Source of the DNA: Isoperla grammatica
Taxonomy: Eukaryota > Arthropoda > Insecta > Plecoptera > Perlodidae
Length of the DNA stretch: 64,000 nucleotides
Assembly (NCBI GenBank): GCA_945910005.1
Contig: OX246746.1
Coordinates: 34,558,686 to 34,622,685 of the forward strand
Reading direction: 5' to 3'
Shown piece by piece: positions 12,001 through 21,754 of the stretch. Position numbers and translations under genes: made by a program. Within the stretch, counting starts at the first letter, position 1. Every line of letters begins with the position of its first letter. The notes under the pieces are model-generated. The model was given only the letters and a program-made list of their open reading frames with translations, was not told the origin of the DNA and made no database searches.

Positions 12001-12650
12001 GAGTAAGCTGGACTCACTCAGTGCCTGATATAATCCCCAATCTGCTTGATGGAATTTCCATTTCTGTCCGGGGTGGAGTGCAGGTTGGTTGTTATCGAAG
12101 CTCAGCTGAAGTGGGAAGTGATCGCTTCCGTGAAGATCGTCCAATACACCTAAGTCCAAGTCAAGTGTCAGGATGGGTGTACACATCACTAGGTCAACGG
12201 CTGATAGTGTTCCGGTGTGTGCTGTGAAATGTGTCGTGTGATCGGTATTCAGGAGTGACAGGTCTGCGTCTTGCAGGAAGTCGGCAACAATAGCACCCCT
12301 ACGGTCTGATAATGATGAGCCCCAGTCCACATGGTGGGCATTGAAGTCCCCAGCCATAATGGACGGTCTGGGCAACTGGTTGAAGATAGATTCTAAATCA
12401 TGCTTGGTAAAGTTAAATGAAGGTGGAATATAAATGCAGCAAAAGGTTGTAGGAACTGTCAGGTGGGCTGTAACTGCAATTACTTGAAGGCGGGAGGTGA
12501 CATAATAATTTTTAAGAGTGGGGTTGTCAGTAGGTTTCAGAAGGGTTTCTTGAAGTAGAATTAATAAGGGCTGTTTGTCGCGTATAATAATTTGTAGTTC
12601 TTCTCGGTTGGTATAAAAACCTCGACAGTTCCAAGAGATAAAGTGGGCCG
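9049..12650 (-). pseudogene. LINE A ORF2: endonuclease, reverse transcriptase, RNase H
   Basis: Order on the minus strand: endonuclease from 12650 (ISWNCRGFYTNREEL, LLILLQETLL, then an internal gap, then MAGDFNAHHVDWGS, SAVDLVM, GSDHFPL); reverse transcriptase from about 11280 (TYRPISLTSC, LFDIEKAYDTTW with an Asp, ETGVPQGSVLSVPLF, SLFVDDFRIF with the Asp pair); thumb (ILKVLSNTSWGADR, KMDYGCFVYSSARDS); RNase H from 9909 (IYTDGSKTG, TAELYAIREAL, MICSDSKSAL, GHVGIKGNEQADLAAK, giving the D-E-D-D set) and a C-terminal CATCDAILTVQHLLAEC finger. At least four frame breaks and the missing middle of the endonuclease make it a pseudogene. The RNase H domain supports the jockey/I-like group. Confidence 0.85.
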
Positions 12651-12707
12651 TGTTTGGGGTGTGATGTGGAGTTCGTTTACGTCAGAGGTTTGTAGAGAGC
12701 GTTGGAT

Positions 12708-13087
12708 TGATTAATGGGGCTTAACGTCTCATATTTATGCAACAATGGCTAATCGAGACGATGAGCGGGTGATAATGAAGATGAGAAAGATGATAATGAA
12801 GAATAAAGCCACATCCGAATCAGATCCATTGTACGTCGCGTGAGTCGTCATACGGGAGTCCAGCAAGGGAGGGCAGGGCCAAGTGGGAGGAGAAATATTC
12901 AATGGGACAGTGGGGGGGAAAGGGGATTGGGGTGTGGACTGCACTTCGTCTGACTTCTCCTCCTCGACCAGTCCGGCTTAGGTGGCCCTACCAGAAGCAT
13001 ACGCTTCCGCCGGCATAGCTCTCGGGATCAACAAAGCACGCAAACCTGCCCACCACGATAAGGTAGCAGTCCATGGGCAGGTAGAGG
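12708..13087 (-). mobile_element. 380-bp SINE-like retroposon, type A head
   Basis: TSD GTAGAGAGCGTTGGAT at 12692-12707 and 13088-13103. The GATT-rich left end is the complement of the 3' (AATC)n tail, so the element points left. Its head contains the CTGCCACC...GTGGTGG stem. It sits between the ORFs of LINE A. Confidence 0.9.
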
Positions 13088-13151
13088 GTAGAGAGCGTTG
13101 GATACCTGTAAAGCGATGCTGAGTACCAAGTACGTAGAAGATGTTGAGTTG

Positions 13152-14772
13152 TTACTTATGGTTTATATCCCTTAGAAGAGCGTATGGGTTTTGGTCCACT
13201 AACGGGTCCTCGACCATATCCTCCGAGGGAGAGGGGGAGGAGATAGATCTGCTTAGTTTCTTTTTAGTGGGCGGTTTCATAGCTGGTTTAGGGAATGGGT
13301 TGATGATGTTACCCATATTATTGGTGGTTTTGGTGATGATGGGTGCTTTTACGCTACTTTTCTGTTCCTTAGATTTATTTGCTTTCTCGACGGTATTTTG
13401 TGCGTTAGCCAGTGTGGATGACGACTCGGTAGGAACCGATGGGTGCGTGAAGGACGATGTTTGTTCAATGGTTGGGGGTGATGGTTTCTCGGTAGGCAAT
13501 GATATAGGTGATTGTATAGGGGATACAGTTGTTTGCTTGAGGTATTGAAGTAATTCAGCAATTTGAGAGTTTAAATTTAAAATTTGTTGAGCTTGTTGGT
13601 TAACCAGATCGCGCAATTGGTTAACAGATTCCTGTAGAGCCTCGTTGTGCGCCAGCAGTTGGGCTTTTCGGGGAGAGGGGGCGGAACTCTGTACGACGGA
13701 GGCAAAAGATATACCACTGGTTACGGGTTGTGAGGAACCCATAAGGCGTCTGGCTTCCCACGTGGGTATTTTTGCAGTGATCGCTCGTTCTAGGATGGCC
13801 TGCTCTTTGACCTTTACTGGGCATGAATGAGACCGGGCCGAGTGCTGCCCCCCGCAATTCACACAGTGCGGTTCCGTCTCGCAAGGAGAGAAATGCGCTG
13901 GTGATCCGCAATTTGAGCAGACTTCCTCTTGCGTGCACCTGCTTTGGGTGTGGCCGAAGACTTGGCAGACTTGGCATTCATGAAGCACCGTAAAGGGTTC
14001 GGAATGTACGGTCGGATTTTAAGATTGTGGTAGGCGATTTTAATTTCAGCTGGTAGTTGAGGCAATGCAAATGAGAGTATGACGGCTGGAGTGGGACGAG
14101 GCTGGCCAGTTTTCCTGCTCATGATTCTTGTGACATCAACAACGCGGTGCGGTTTCAGATAATCTTTGAGTTCCTGATCACTGACGTTAAGGAGGTCGAA
14201 GCACGAGATCACCCCCTTGCAGACGTTCAAGGACGGGTGGCCCTCAACGGTGACTGGAAGGGAGCAAAGAGTTGACATACCCAGCAGCTTTTTTGCCTGT
14301 TTCTCGTTGGCGCAGTTGACAAGCAGTGAGCCATCACGGAGCTTCTTGGTTGATGGCAGGACTCCTAGTAAATTTCCAATTTTTTTTCAATGAATAGAGG
14401 GTTCATTTTACTGAACGTCCTCTCTGTCGGTTTAACCACTAGGTACAGAGGGACGACTTCCACATCGTGGGTGTCGACCACCTCCACCTCTTCATCTGAC
14501 TCTCTCTCCTTTTTTCTTTGTAAGTTAATGCCTGTCGATTTTGGTTTGTTATCCATAGAAGAATAAACGGTTTCATCTCCTGCGCTCCCCACCCTCCATG
14601 GAGCCTCAGACGGGACGCGGAACTTCCGACGCCAGGGATACGCAAGAGATATAGCTGGAGCGCTAACCCAATGTATGCAACGTGAGTTGATACTTGCCGA
14701 TTGATACAAGTCGGGCTGAACCTGTACCACCCGTCTAGATGAAGCAGGGGCCAAAGATGCGTGTTGGTCCAT
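13152..14772 (-). pseudogene. LINE A ORF1: RRM-like core and CCHC knuckles
   Basis: Gag-like RNA-binding protein. The N-terminal part (14772-14390) is charged. A T8 run at 14380-14387 shifts the frame; the core then continues through GMSTLCSLPVTVEGHP and KIRPYIPNPLRCF. A second break near 13985 leads to three knuckles: CQVCQVFGHTQSRC, CSNCGSPAHFSPC and CVNCGGQHSARSHSC, followed by an EARRLMG block that is common in jockey-type ORF1 proteins. A glutamine-rich probable coiled coil (NQLRDLVNQQAQQILNLNSQ) and a Pro/Ser-rich tail end at 13152. In these elements ORF1 packages the RNA; here two frame breaks leave it inactive as assembled. Confidence 0.8.
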
Positions 14773-15039
14773 GCAACCCGCAGGTTACACTTCCCTCAGC
14801 AGCCTGGATCCCCCTTTCCACCGACACGGGTCGCACCGCACGGCAAACACGGCGGAGGGCGTTTGGATCACAAAGGAGGCCAGCTTTTATGGAGAAGAAA
14901 ACTATGAAAATAGAAAAGGATGACATGATCGGTGATAAACGGATGAAGAAAGGGAAGAGAGAAAGTATGCATGAGAGCCTCCTTTGTGGGCACCGGTCAC
15001 TACGTGGAAGGACCCCCTTCGACCGGGGAACAACGCCGA

Positions 15040-15297
15040 ACCTAACCTAACCTAACATAACCCGTGTATTACACGGAAAATGATTCGGCGTTGTTCCAGT
15101 GGATTTACGTCGAAAAAGATTCGGCGTTGTTCCGGTGGATCTACGCCGAAACAGATTCGGCGTTGTTCCGGTGGATTTACGTCGAAAAAGATTCGGCGTT
15201 GTTCCAGGTTATAAGGTCTACGTTTTTGGGTTAGAATTATACTTGAAAGTGCAGTATACACGATAGATTTGGCGTTGTTCCATTCGACGTTATTCAG
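15040..15297 (-). repeat. Foldback element, loop and right arm
   Basis: After the second TSD copy comes a short loop with three CCTAA units, then at 15082-15297 four GATTCGGCGTTGTTCC units (36-bp period) and the unique part that mirrors 8422-8520. Ignoring the LINE, arms of roughly 180-215 bp face each other around a ~42-bp loop. Confidence 0.8.
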
Positions 15298-15759
15298 CGT
15301 TTCCGGCTAGTGTTGACCAAAAGCTACCGTTAATTCAGAATTACCATGCAATGATAGTCTGGTTGGATATAGAACCTGAGCGATACCTGGATCAAGAATT
15401 AATACTTAGACCTAGACCATCGTTCGGACACGTTCTTAGTCCACAATGCGAAGCCCGGAGTATTCTTGTTTTTGTCTGACACATTTTTAGATCCAGCAGT
15501 GATTGGAAGATGCATTTATGTATCAAGGTTAGTAAATAATTAGTTCTGACTTCTGAATACAATATCCATTAACTAATTTCAAAACACATACGCCTACAGG
15601 GAAATAATGAGAGCGTTTTAAAGTAAAACTTACTATTTATTTAATTAATTAATTAAATCACGTGTTATTTTCCTAGCATGTTAATATCAGTTTCGACCGG
15701 TATTAGTTATACGTTTTGGAGCACTTTCATTCTCTTGAGTCATTCAGTGATTAATGCTG
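15298..15759. other. No gene seen
   Basis: AT-rich, without recognisable coding or repeat structure, apart from a partial tTAATTAATTAA run near 15640-15657. Confidence 0.5.
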
Positions 15760-15943
15760 AATCGACCGAGAGAGGTGGCTCAGCCTCAGCGGTTGGACCC
15801 GAGACTTTAATGCGGGAGATCGCCGGTTCGATACCGGGCACCGGCAGTCTTGACTCAAGTTTTTTTTTACGAGGTTTTCCTTAGTCACTAGGCTGTACAT
15901 GTATAATGTATGGGTCACATGAATAAAGTTAAATAAATAAAGA
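15760..15943 (+). mobile_element. tRNA-derived SINE
   Basis: Contains a pol III A-box-like GTGGCTCAGCCTCAGCGG and a B-box GGTTCGATACC with tRNA-like spacing, then a T8 stretch, a short body and an AATAAAGTTAAATAAATAAAG tail. AATGCTG at 15753-15759 and 15944-15950 is a likely TSD. Confidence 0.75.
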
Positions 15944-16290
15944 AATGCTGGGATTGAGTCATACGATCAGCCCTCGGACATTTATTCCCAACTTCTCCAA
16001 ATTCCGCATTACCTATATAGTTTACCTTATGAAGAGCGACATCTGTTGTACCCGGGCAGGTTTCCTACGAAAATTCAAATTAAACGCTAAATCAGTGTTC
16101 GGAAATGCTCCCACTTCCATACATAATCACTGATTAACGTAATAGAAAACTGAAAACTGGGACTATTGTTTAATAATCATTTGCTGAATCGACTTAGTGG
16201 TGGTACATTTTTGTATCTCCACAGTCCCTTCAAAGGAACGAGTGTGATGATTTTGCATAGTTTTCTTGAAATATCATGTTTGTATTATAG

Positions 16291-16439
16291 CATCTCTAAC
16301 TGACAAGATAGACGGCAACGAAGACCTAGGACCGACAGTAACAGTGGAAACGGAAAAACTAATAGATGTGTCATACTTAGCGGAAAAGTCGTCTAACAGC
16401 CAGAGGAATTCGGTGGCACAAACCCCGAGGAAAATGATG
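16291..16439 (+). CDS. Tandem exon, copy 1 (frameshifted)
   Basis: 149 nt between an AG acceptor and GT donor. Same as copies 2 and 3 except for one missing base in the TCTAACAGCC part, which shifts the second half out of frame. Encodes SLTDKIDGNEDLGPTV and following acidic residues before the shift. Product unknown. Confidence 0.5.
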
Positions 16440-16598
16440 GTAAGGCAGCAATCCAGATCTCTTTTATGATTGAGATTGAATAAATAAGTGAACAAAAAAT
16501 AAATAAATAGATACATAAATAAATAATCGTAGTCCCTTCAAAGGAACGAGTGAGATAATTTTGCATAGTTTTCTTGAGATATCATGTTTGTATTATAG

Positions 16599-16748
16599 CA
16601 TCCCTAACTGACAAGATAGACGGCAACGAAGACCTAGGACCAACAGTAACAGTGGAAACGGAAAAACTAATAGATGTGTCATACTTAGCGGAAATGTCGT
16701 CTAACACGCTAGAGGAATTCGGTGGCACAAACCCCGAGGAAAATGACG
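16599..16748 (+). CDS. Tandem exon, copy 2
   Basis: 150 nt, phase 1 at both ends, so it can be added or skipped without changing the frame. Encodes an acidic module from SLTDKIDGNEDLGPTVTVE to FGGTNPEENDG. I know no domain like it. Its phase-1 donor fits the acceptor of the recombinase exon at 17675. Confidence 0.55.
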
Positions 16749-16891
16749 GTAAGGCAGCACTCCAGATCTCTATTATGATTGAGATTGAATAAATAAGTGG
16801 ACAATAAATAAATAAATAATCGCAGTCCCTTCAAAGGAACGAGTGAGATAATTTTGCATAGTTTTCTTGAGATATCATGTTTGTATTATAG

Positions 16892-17041
16892 CATCCCTAA
16901 CTGACAAGATAGACGGCAACGAAGACCTAGGACCAACAGTAACAGTGGAAACAGAAAAACTAATAGATGTGTCATACTTGGCGGAAAAGTCGTCTAACAC
17001 GCCAGAGGAATTCGGTGGCACAAACCCCGAGGAAAATGATG
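16892..17041 (+). CDS. Tandem exon, copy 3
   Basis: 150 nt, phase 1-1, intact acceptor and donor. Differs from copy 2 by a few residues (EKSSNTPEEF in place of EMSSNTLEEF). It is the last copy before the recombinase exon, 634 bases downstream. Confidence 0.55.
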
Positions 17042-17110
17042 GTAAGGCAGCAATCCAGATCTCTATTATGATTGAGATTGAATAAATAAGTGGACAAAAA
17101 ATAAATAAAT

Positions 17111-17312
17111 AAATGAATGAATGAATGAATGAATGAATGAATAAGTGAATAAATGAAAAAATAAATAAATATAGATAAATAAATAGATCAATAAGTAAAT
17201 AAATAAATATAGATACTTCTAACGACTAAAAACCTTAAAACAAAGTACAACTAGCGCTCATCTATTACGCTTATCCACTATCCATTTTTTGTGAAGACCC
17301 GCCTTTAAAGAA
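17111..17312. repeat. Simple sequence ATGA/AAATA-rich
   Basis: A run of about seven GAAT units near 17114-17141 is followed by AAATAAAT-type sequence. Confidence 0.7.
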
Positions 17313-17385
17313 CGCCCGAACCGGGATTTGAACCCTGGACCTTCTGCATTGGACGCAGTAATAAGCCCCCTAGACCAACGAGCCA
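17313..17385 (-). tRNA. tRNA-like sequence, probable pseudogene or SINE head
   Basis: 73 nt on the minus strand with GGCTCGTTGGTCTAGGGG (A-box, like tRNA-Pro), an anticodon-arm-like CTGC...GCAG with CCA in the loop centre, and GGGTTCAAATCCCGG (B-box and T-arm). The acceptor stem does not pair, so it is unlikely to be a working tRNA. Confidence 0.5.
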
Positions 17386-17674
17386 CAGATAGACCCTCTG
17401 AATATAGGTTCTTGGCAACGATACATCCAGATTGGTTTTATTGTTTATGTTAAATAACATTTGGAATTATTTGCCATACCTTAGAATCTAAGGCCTGCGT
17501 TTTTCGTTAGTTTGAAATCGAATACAACCACTTAATTAATCTTAAAATTGCAGTTTTTAGTTGTTGCAATTGCAGAGTGTTTGTAGGTATATAATTATAA
17601 TCTTTTAAAAGTGCATATGTCAATGGTACGACAAACACGATTTATACTTCATAGTGTACGTAACCTTTTTCAGG
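17386..17674. other. Presumed intron before the recombinase exon
   Basis: AT-rich without ORF; ends in the pyrimidine-rich acceptor CCTTTTTCAG at 17674. Confidence 0.4.
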
Positions 17675-17785
17675 AAAAATACGATATCGTGGGCCTTATC
17701 GACTAGCTTCAATTAAGCCAACATGCGCGAAGAAATGCGATGATGATTCCAGTGATAGCGACAGCGATTACATGCCACAATGGAC

Positions 17786-18492
17786 ACACCATGGTGATCC
17801 GGCCGATTATGACGTACGCTGCCCCCGTGTGGAGTTCGACGTGTGCAACAAATTTGAAGAAACTTCAGACTGTCCAAAATAAATGCCTCAGAATGATAGG
17901 GAATATTCCAAAACGCAAGTGCATCTCAGTTCTCCATGACTACTTTAAGTTGCCACTTATGTTCGACTTTGTTTTTAACCTCACTGTCAACTTCTATACA
18001 GCTTGCAACTACAATAATTCAAATTCTTTAATTTCAGGGCTAGATCAATACAGTTTTTTAACCCTACCTTATCGATATAAACATAAGTTACCTAAAGACA
18101 TGCTTTTATAATATGACGGAAAAGTCTCTTTTTATTGTTATTTTTCTTTTTTTGTTATTATTAAGTTATTATTAGTTAGAAGAAAACATATACGAACAGA
18201 GTCAAGTTATCTCCTGCGTATGAGAAAAGGACGTTTTCATTAATACACATTTTTCACAGCGCTTGTTGCTGTCTGTGAGTGTCCGAACCAGTGGGTTTTT
18301 TTTCAACTTTTTTCCCACGCACACTATACATGTTTTTGTTCTTTTTCCACAACCTTTATGTTATCTTTAAATAGTATCAATTTATCTTGGGAAAGTTAAG
18401 AGTTATTAACTCAGGAATTTCTGTTTGTATTGAAGTGTTGCAAAAATATGATTCATCTATATGTTCAATAAAGTATTATTAATTAATTAAAA
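17786..18492 (+). mobile_element. 5'-truncated jockey-like LINE
   Basis: Inserted in recombinase copy 1 with a perfect 16-bp TSD, ACATGCCACAATGGAC (17770-17785 and 18493-18508). Ends in AATAAAGTATTATTAATTAATTAAAA. Confidence 0.9.
17791..18111 (+). pseudogene. LINE reverse transcriptase thumb and C terminus
   Basis: Encodes MVIRPIMTYAAPVWSSTC, LQTVQNKCLRMIGNIPKR and a hydrophobic tail to TAA at 18109-18111. This is the conserved end of jockey-type ORF2 proteins, where TYAAPVW and QN+CLR are landmarks. The catalytic core is lost through 5' truncation, which is normal for incomplete reverse transcription. Confidence 0.8.
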
Positions 18493-20624
18493 ACATGCCA
18501 CAATGGACTTCTTCAGATGATAGTGATCTTGATATTTCACCTGAACCTCTAGGATCTCCTAAAACAGTGTCTGCACCTACCGCGATATTATCTACACATC
18601 CAGTTTCTCCTGCACGTCAGTCTTCACGTCAGTCTTCACCTATCCCCGAAGCGTCGTCGTCAAGCTCAGGTAACAAAGTAAAAGTAGCTATGTCAACAAA
18701 GAAAAGCAATGGAAAACGTAAGTGGGACAAACGATCATTTTGTACATTTTGCGAGCAATTGTTGACCAATATTTCACGGCACTTCATCTCTGCGCACAGC
18801 GAAGAAATGCAAGTAGCACTCCAAAAAAATCTAAACTCAGAAAAGATTTGATTAACGACTTAGTTAAATTGGGAAACTTTAAGCACAATTGTAGGGTGAT
18901 CAAGGCCGGGAAAGGAGAAATTGTACCTCGAAAACGACCGGCGAAGGATACCAAAGCTGGAGACTTTTTACCTTGTGATAAGTGTCTTGGGTTTTTCTCA
19001 AAATCGATGCTGTATGGACACCAACAAAAATGTGTGGTGAAGCTAGATAATGATAAAGAGCGCCATACAAATCGTGGAGTGAGGGCTCGAGGATCACTGT
19101 TGCTACCGAATAACATCTCAAGTTCGGAAGGTTTTAAAAAAAAATGTATTGTATAAAATGAACCAGGATGATGCATTCGAAGCTCTAAGAAATGATACGC
19201 TTATTATTACATTTGGCAACTGCCAGTATGAAAAAATGGGTAATGAGATGTTTCAGCGAAAGTACATCGCAAACCAAATCCGAGAACTAGGGAGACTGGT
19301 TATAGAAGTGCGTAAAGTTTCAAATATAAAAACACTTCAAGAATGCATACATCCCACTCGGTACTCAACAGTCGTTAAAGCGGTGAAACAAATGGCAAAA
19401 TTTAACGAAGCTACCCACACGTACGAGATTCCATCCCTAGCGTTAAAGGTAGGGATTAATTTAAAGAAATGTGCGCACATGCTCAAATCAACCTTCATTA
19501 TACAAGAAAATGAAGCGGGAAAAGAAGCAGTTAACAATTTTTTGACCCTTCTTGAGGTAAATTGGAAAACGGACATTTCATCAAGTGCCCTGGGAACACT
19601 ATACAAAAGAAAATTTAACAAGCCTACACATTTACCGCTTGCAAAGGACATCCACATTCAACACGTTCCTCGTTGCTAGAGGAAAGGAATTTAAAACTAA
19701 CCTCATGTCGATGCCCGTTGCAGACGATTGGCATGAATTGTCTCAGGTGACATTATGCCACTTAATTTCCTTCAATAGACGTCGTGTGGGTGAGGTAGAG
19801 CGGATGACCGTAGAATCATATAATTCCCTTGATGATTCTCCCCCACAAGAAGAAGTTTTAAACAGTCTTTCCGAGACGGAAAAACTACTAATAAAATCTC
19901 TAACACGCGTAGAAGTTCGCGGGAAGAGGGGGCATGGCTGTACCGATATTATTCACAGCGGACATGAAGGAATCCGTAGATTTGCTCCTCTCGACAAGGA
20001 AGGTTGCCAACATTCCTGCAGATAATGTCTATATGTTTCCGAAATTATGTGCTTCGGGACATTATCGTGCATGCGATGTAATGCGTCGTTTGGCTTCGGA
20101 CAGTAGAGCACAAGTCCCTAGTAACTTAGCGTCCACTCGACTAAGAAAGCACGTGGCTACCGTTAGCCAAATTCTAAACCTAAAAGGCAATGAGCTTGAT
20201 TTGTTAGCCAATTTTATGGGGCACGATGTTCGTGTACACCGCGAATACTACAGACTTCCAGAGGATACACTGCAATTAGCAAAGGTAAGCAAATTGTTAA
20301 TTGCTATGCAAAAGGGCGAGGGCCATAAATTAAATGGCCTCGGTCTAGACGAGATAAATGTAGATACTGATGTGGATTTGGACGGGTCAACTAATAGTGA
20401 AGACGATTATAGTGATAAGAACGAGGTTGATGCTGAGGGCATGGGAGGGAGTCCACCTGAACCTAGGCGTGAAACCAGCTTACTAGTAAAAACTAGCCTA
20501 CCAGTAAAAAACAGCTTACCAGTAAAAACCAGCCTACCAGTAAAAACCAGCCTACCAGTAAAAACCCGCTTACCAGTAAAAACCCGCAAAACTGCTTGTA
20601 AAAGACAGTGGACGAAAGAAGAAA

Positions 20625-21008
20625 TTGATTGATTGATTAGTGGGGCTTAACGTCTCATATTTATGCAACGATGGCTAATCGAGACGATGAGCGGGTGATA
20701 ATGAAGATGAAAAAGATGATAATGAAGAATAAAGCCACATCCGAATCAGATGCATTGTACGTCGCGTGAGTCGTCATACGGGAGTCCAGCAAGGGAGGGC
20801 AGGGCCAAGTGGGAGGAGAAATATTCAATGGGACAGTGGGGGGGAAATGGGATGGGGGTCTGGACTGCACTTCGTCTGACTTCTCCTCCTCGACCAGTCC
20901 GGCTTGGGTGGCCCTACCAGAAGCATACGCTTCCGCCGGCATAGCTCTCGGGATCAACAAAGCACGCAAACCTGCCCACCACGATAAGGTGGCAGTCACT
21001 GGGCAGGG
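20625..21008 (-). mobile_element. 380-bp SINE-like retroposon, type A head
   Basis: TSD CGAAAGAAGAAA (20613-20624) and CGAAATAAGAAA (21009-21020), one mismatch. Interrupts the recombinase C-terminal domain after WTKEE. Confidence 0.9.
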
Positions 21009-21187
21009 CGAAATAAGAAAGATCTGCTGTACTGAAATACTTTGAAGGTTCGATTAGATTAAAACAAACCCCCGGGAAAGACGCCTGCGAGAAGTGTAAG
21101 AAGAATGTTGGCTCTCTTCTAGCAACCCGATCGTGGTCAGATTTAAAGTTCTGCGTTTACAATGCGATTAAGAAACTTGACTCATAA

Positions 21188-21374
21188 CTAAAAAGTTAAA
21201 GAAGGGAAGGGTGACTCTATGGTTTGGTTGGTAATTTGTTAGAACATTGAAATAGAAGTACTGTTAAAATTACTTATAGGTACCGTCACATAAGTTTGGC
21301 GTATAGTACTTACATTACGGCATTTTGTACATTTTGTACAGCTAGTTATTTTCTAGAGAAGAGAAAGTTCGTTT
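21188..21374. other. Spacer between recombinase copies
   Basis: AT-rich; no coding signal. Confidence 0.4.
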
Positions 21375-21754
21375 ATGTGGCCGTATCAAAATCTTTGGCC
21401 CTATCTTACTTTGTTAACACTGTCCGTCGCAATAAAACATTTGGCTGATTTAATACATCCAGCTATGCATGACACGTTCGTCAAGGCAGTGAAACGCGTA
21501 GCCAAATTTGACGAAACAACAAACGTCTACGGAATCCCCAGCCTTGCCTTGAAACTTGGAAATTCCATCACGCAATGTGGTGGTATCCTCGTAAGTGAGG
21601 CTATTAAAGAGCAAAACAAAGAGAAAAGGGAAGTTATAAATGATTTTCTGTGTCTTATGGTAATGACTTGGAGAACAAGCGTGTCTAGCCATGCCCTAGC
21701 CACAACGTATAAAGCTAGGTGGAATAAATCAGACGCGCTTCCTCTTGCTGATGA

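Larger units (their letters stand above)
8599..15026 (-). mobile_element. Jockey-like LINE, nearly full length (LINE A)
   Basis: Minus-strand element with two ORFs. The 13-bp GGAACAACGCCGA at 8586-8598 and 15027-15039 is its TSD. The 3' end carries a tail of CAAT/AATC units, seen on the plus strand as GATT repeats from 8599. Without the SINE at 12708-13087 it is about 6.05 kb. Reading frames are broken many times. Confidence 0.9.
16223..17110 (+). repeat. Three tandem copies of a ~300-bp exon-bearing unit
   Basis: Units start at 16223, 16531 and 16824 with AGTCCCTTCAAAGGAACGAG. Each holds an intron end (TTTGTATTATAG), a ~150-nt open exon and a donor (GATG|GTAAGG), and ends in AAATAAAT runs. 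Copies are over 90 percent alike by eye. Confidence 0.9.
17675..21187 (+). pseudogene. Crypton-like tyrosine recombinase, copy 1
   Basis: Opens after CCTTTTTCAG| with KIRYRGPYRLASIKPTCAKK and an acidic Asp/Ser stretch. After a LINE insertion (17786-18492) the same frame continues. Two zinc-finger-like blocks follow (CTFCEQLLTNISRHFISAH; CDKCLGFFSKSMLYGHQQKC), then the recombinase core: first Arg in ISFNRRRVGEVERM, Lys in EVRGKRG, second Arg in STRLRKHVATVSQ, His in NFMGHDVRVH and the nucleophile-position Tyr in REYYRLP. A run of VKTSLPVKT-like repeats leads to RQWTKEE, where a SINE (20625-21008) is inserted; beyond it the C-terminal block TPGKDACEKC ... RSWSDLKFCVYNAIKKL ends at TAA 21185-21187. 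Four single-base-type frame changes, three of them in or next to A7, A9 and G-rich runs. Such enzymes would excise and integrate DNA via a covalent Tyr intermediate. Family naming rests on motifs I recall, not on a search. Confidence 0.8.

Noticed and set aside
13141..13548. 135-aa hydrophobic plus-strand ORF
   Set aside because: Antisense of the LINE A ORF1 Pro/Ser/Lys-rich tail; apparent membrane segments are an artefact.
14739..15050. 103-aa plus-strand ORF
   Set aside because: Antisense of the LINE A leader and ORF1 start.
16223..17110. CRISPR-like array
   Set aside because: Three ~300-bp units with exons and no short repeat-spacer pattern; the genome is eukaryotic.
17313..17385. Functional tRNA-Pro or tRNA-Trp gene
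   Set aside because: Good A- and B-boxes, but the acceptor stem does not pair and the anticodon arm is imperfect.
18495..18497. ATG at 18495 as the recombinase start codon
   Set aside because: It lies in the TSD of the LINE; the acidic N-terminal coding sequence continues upstream of the LINE.
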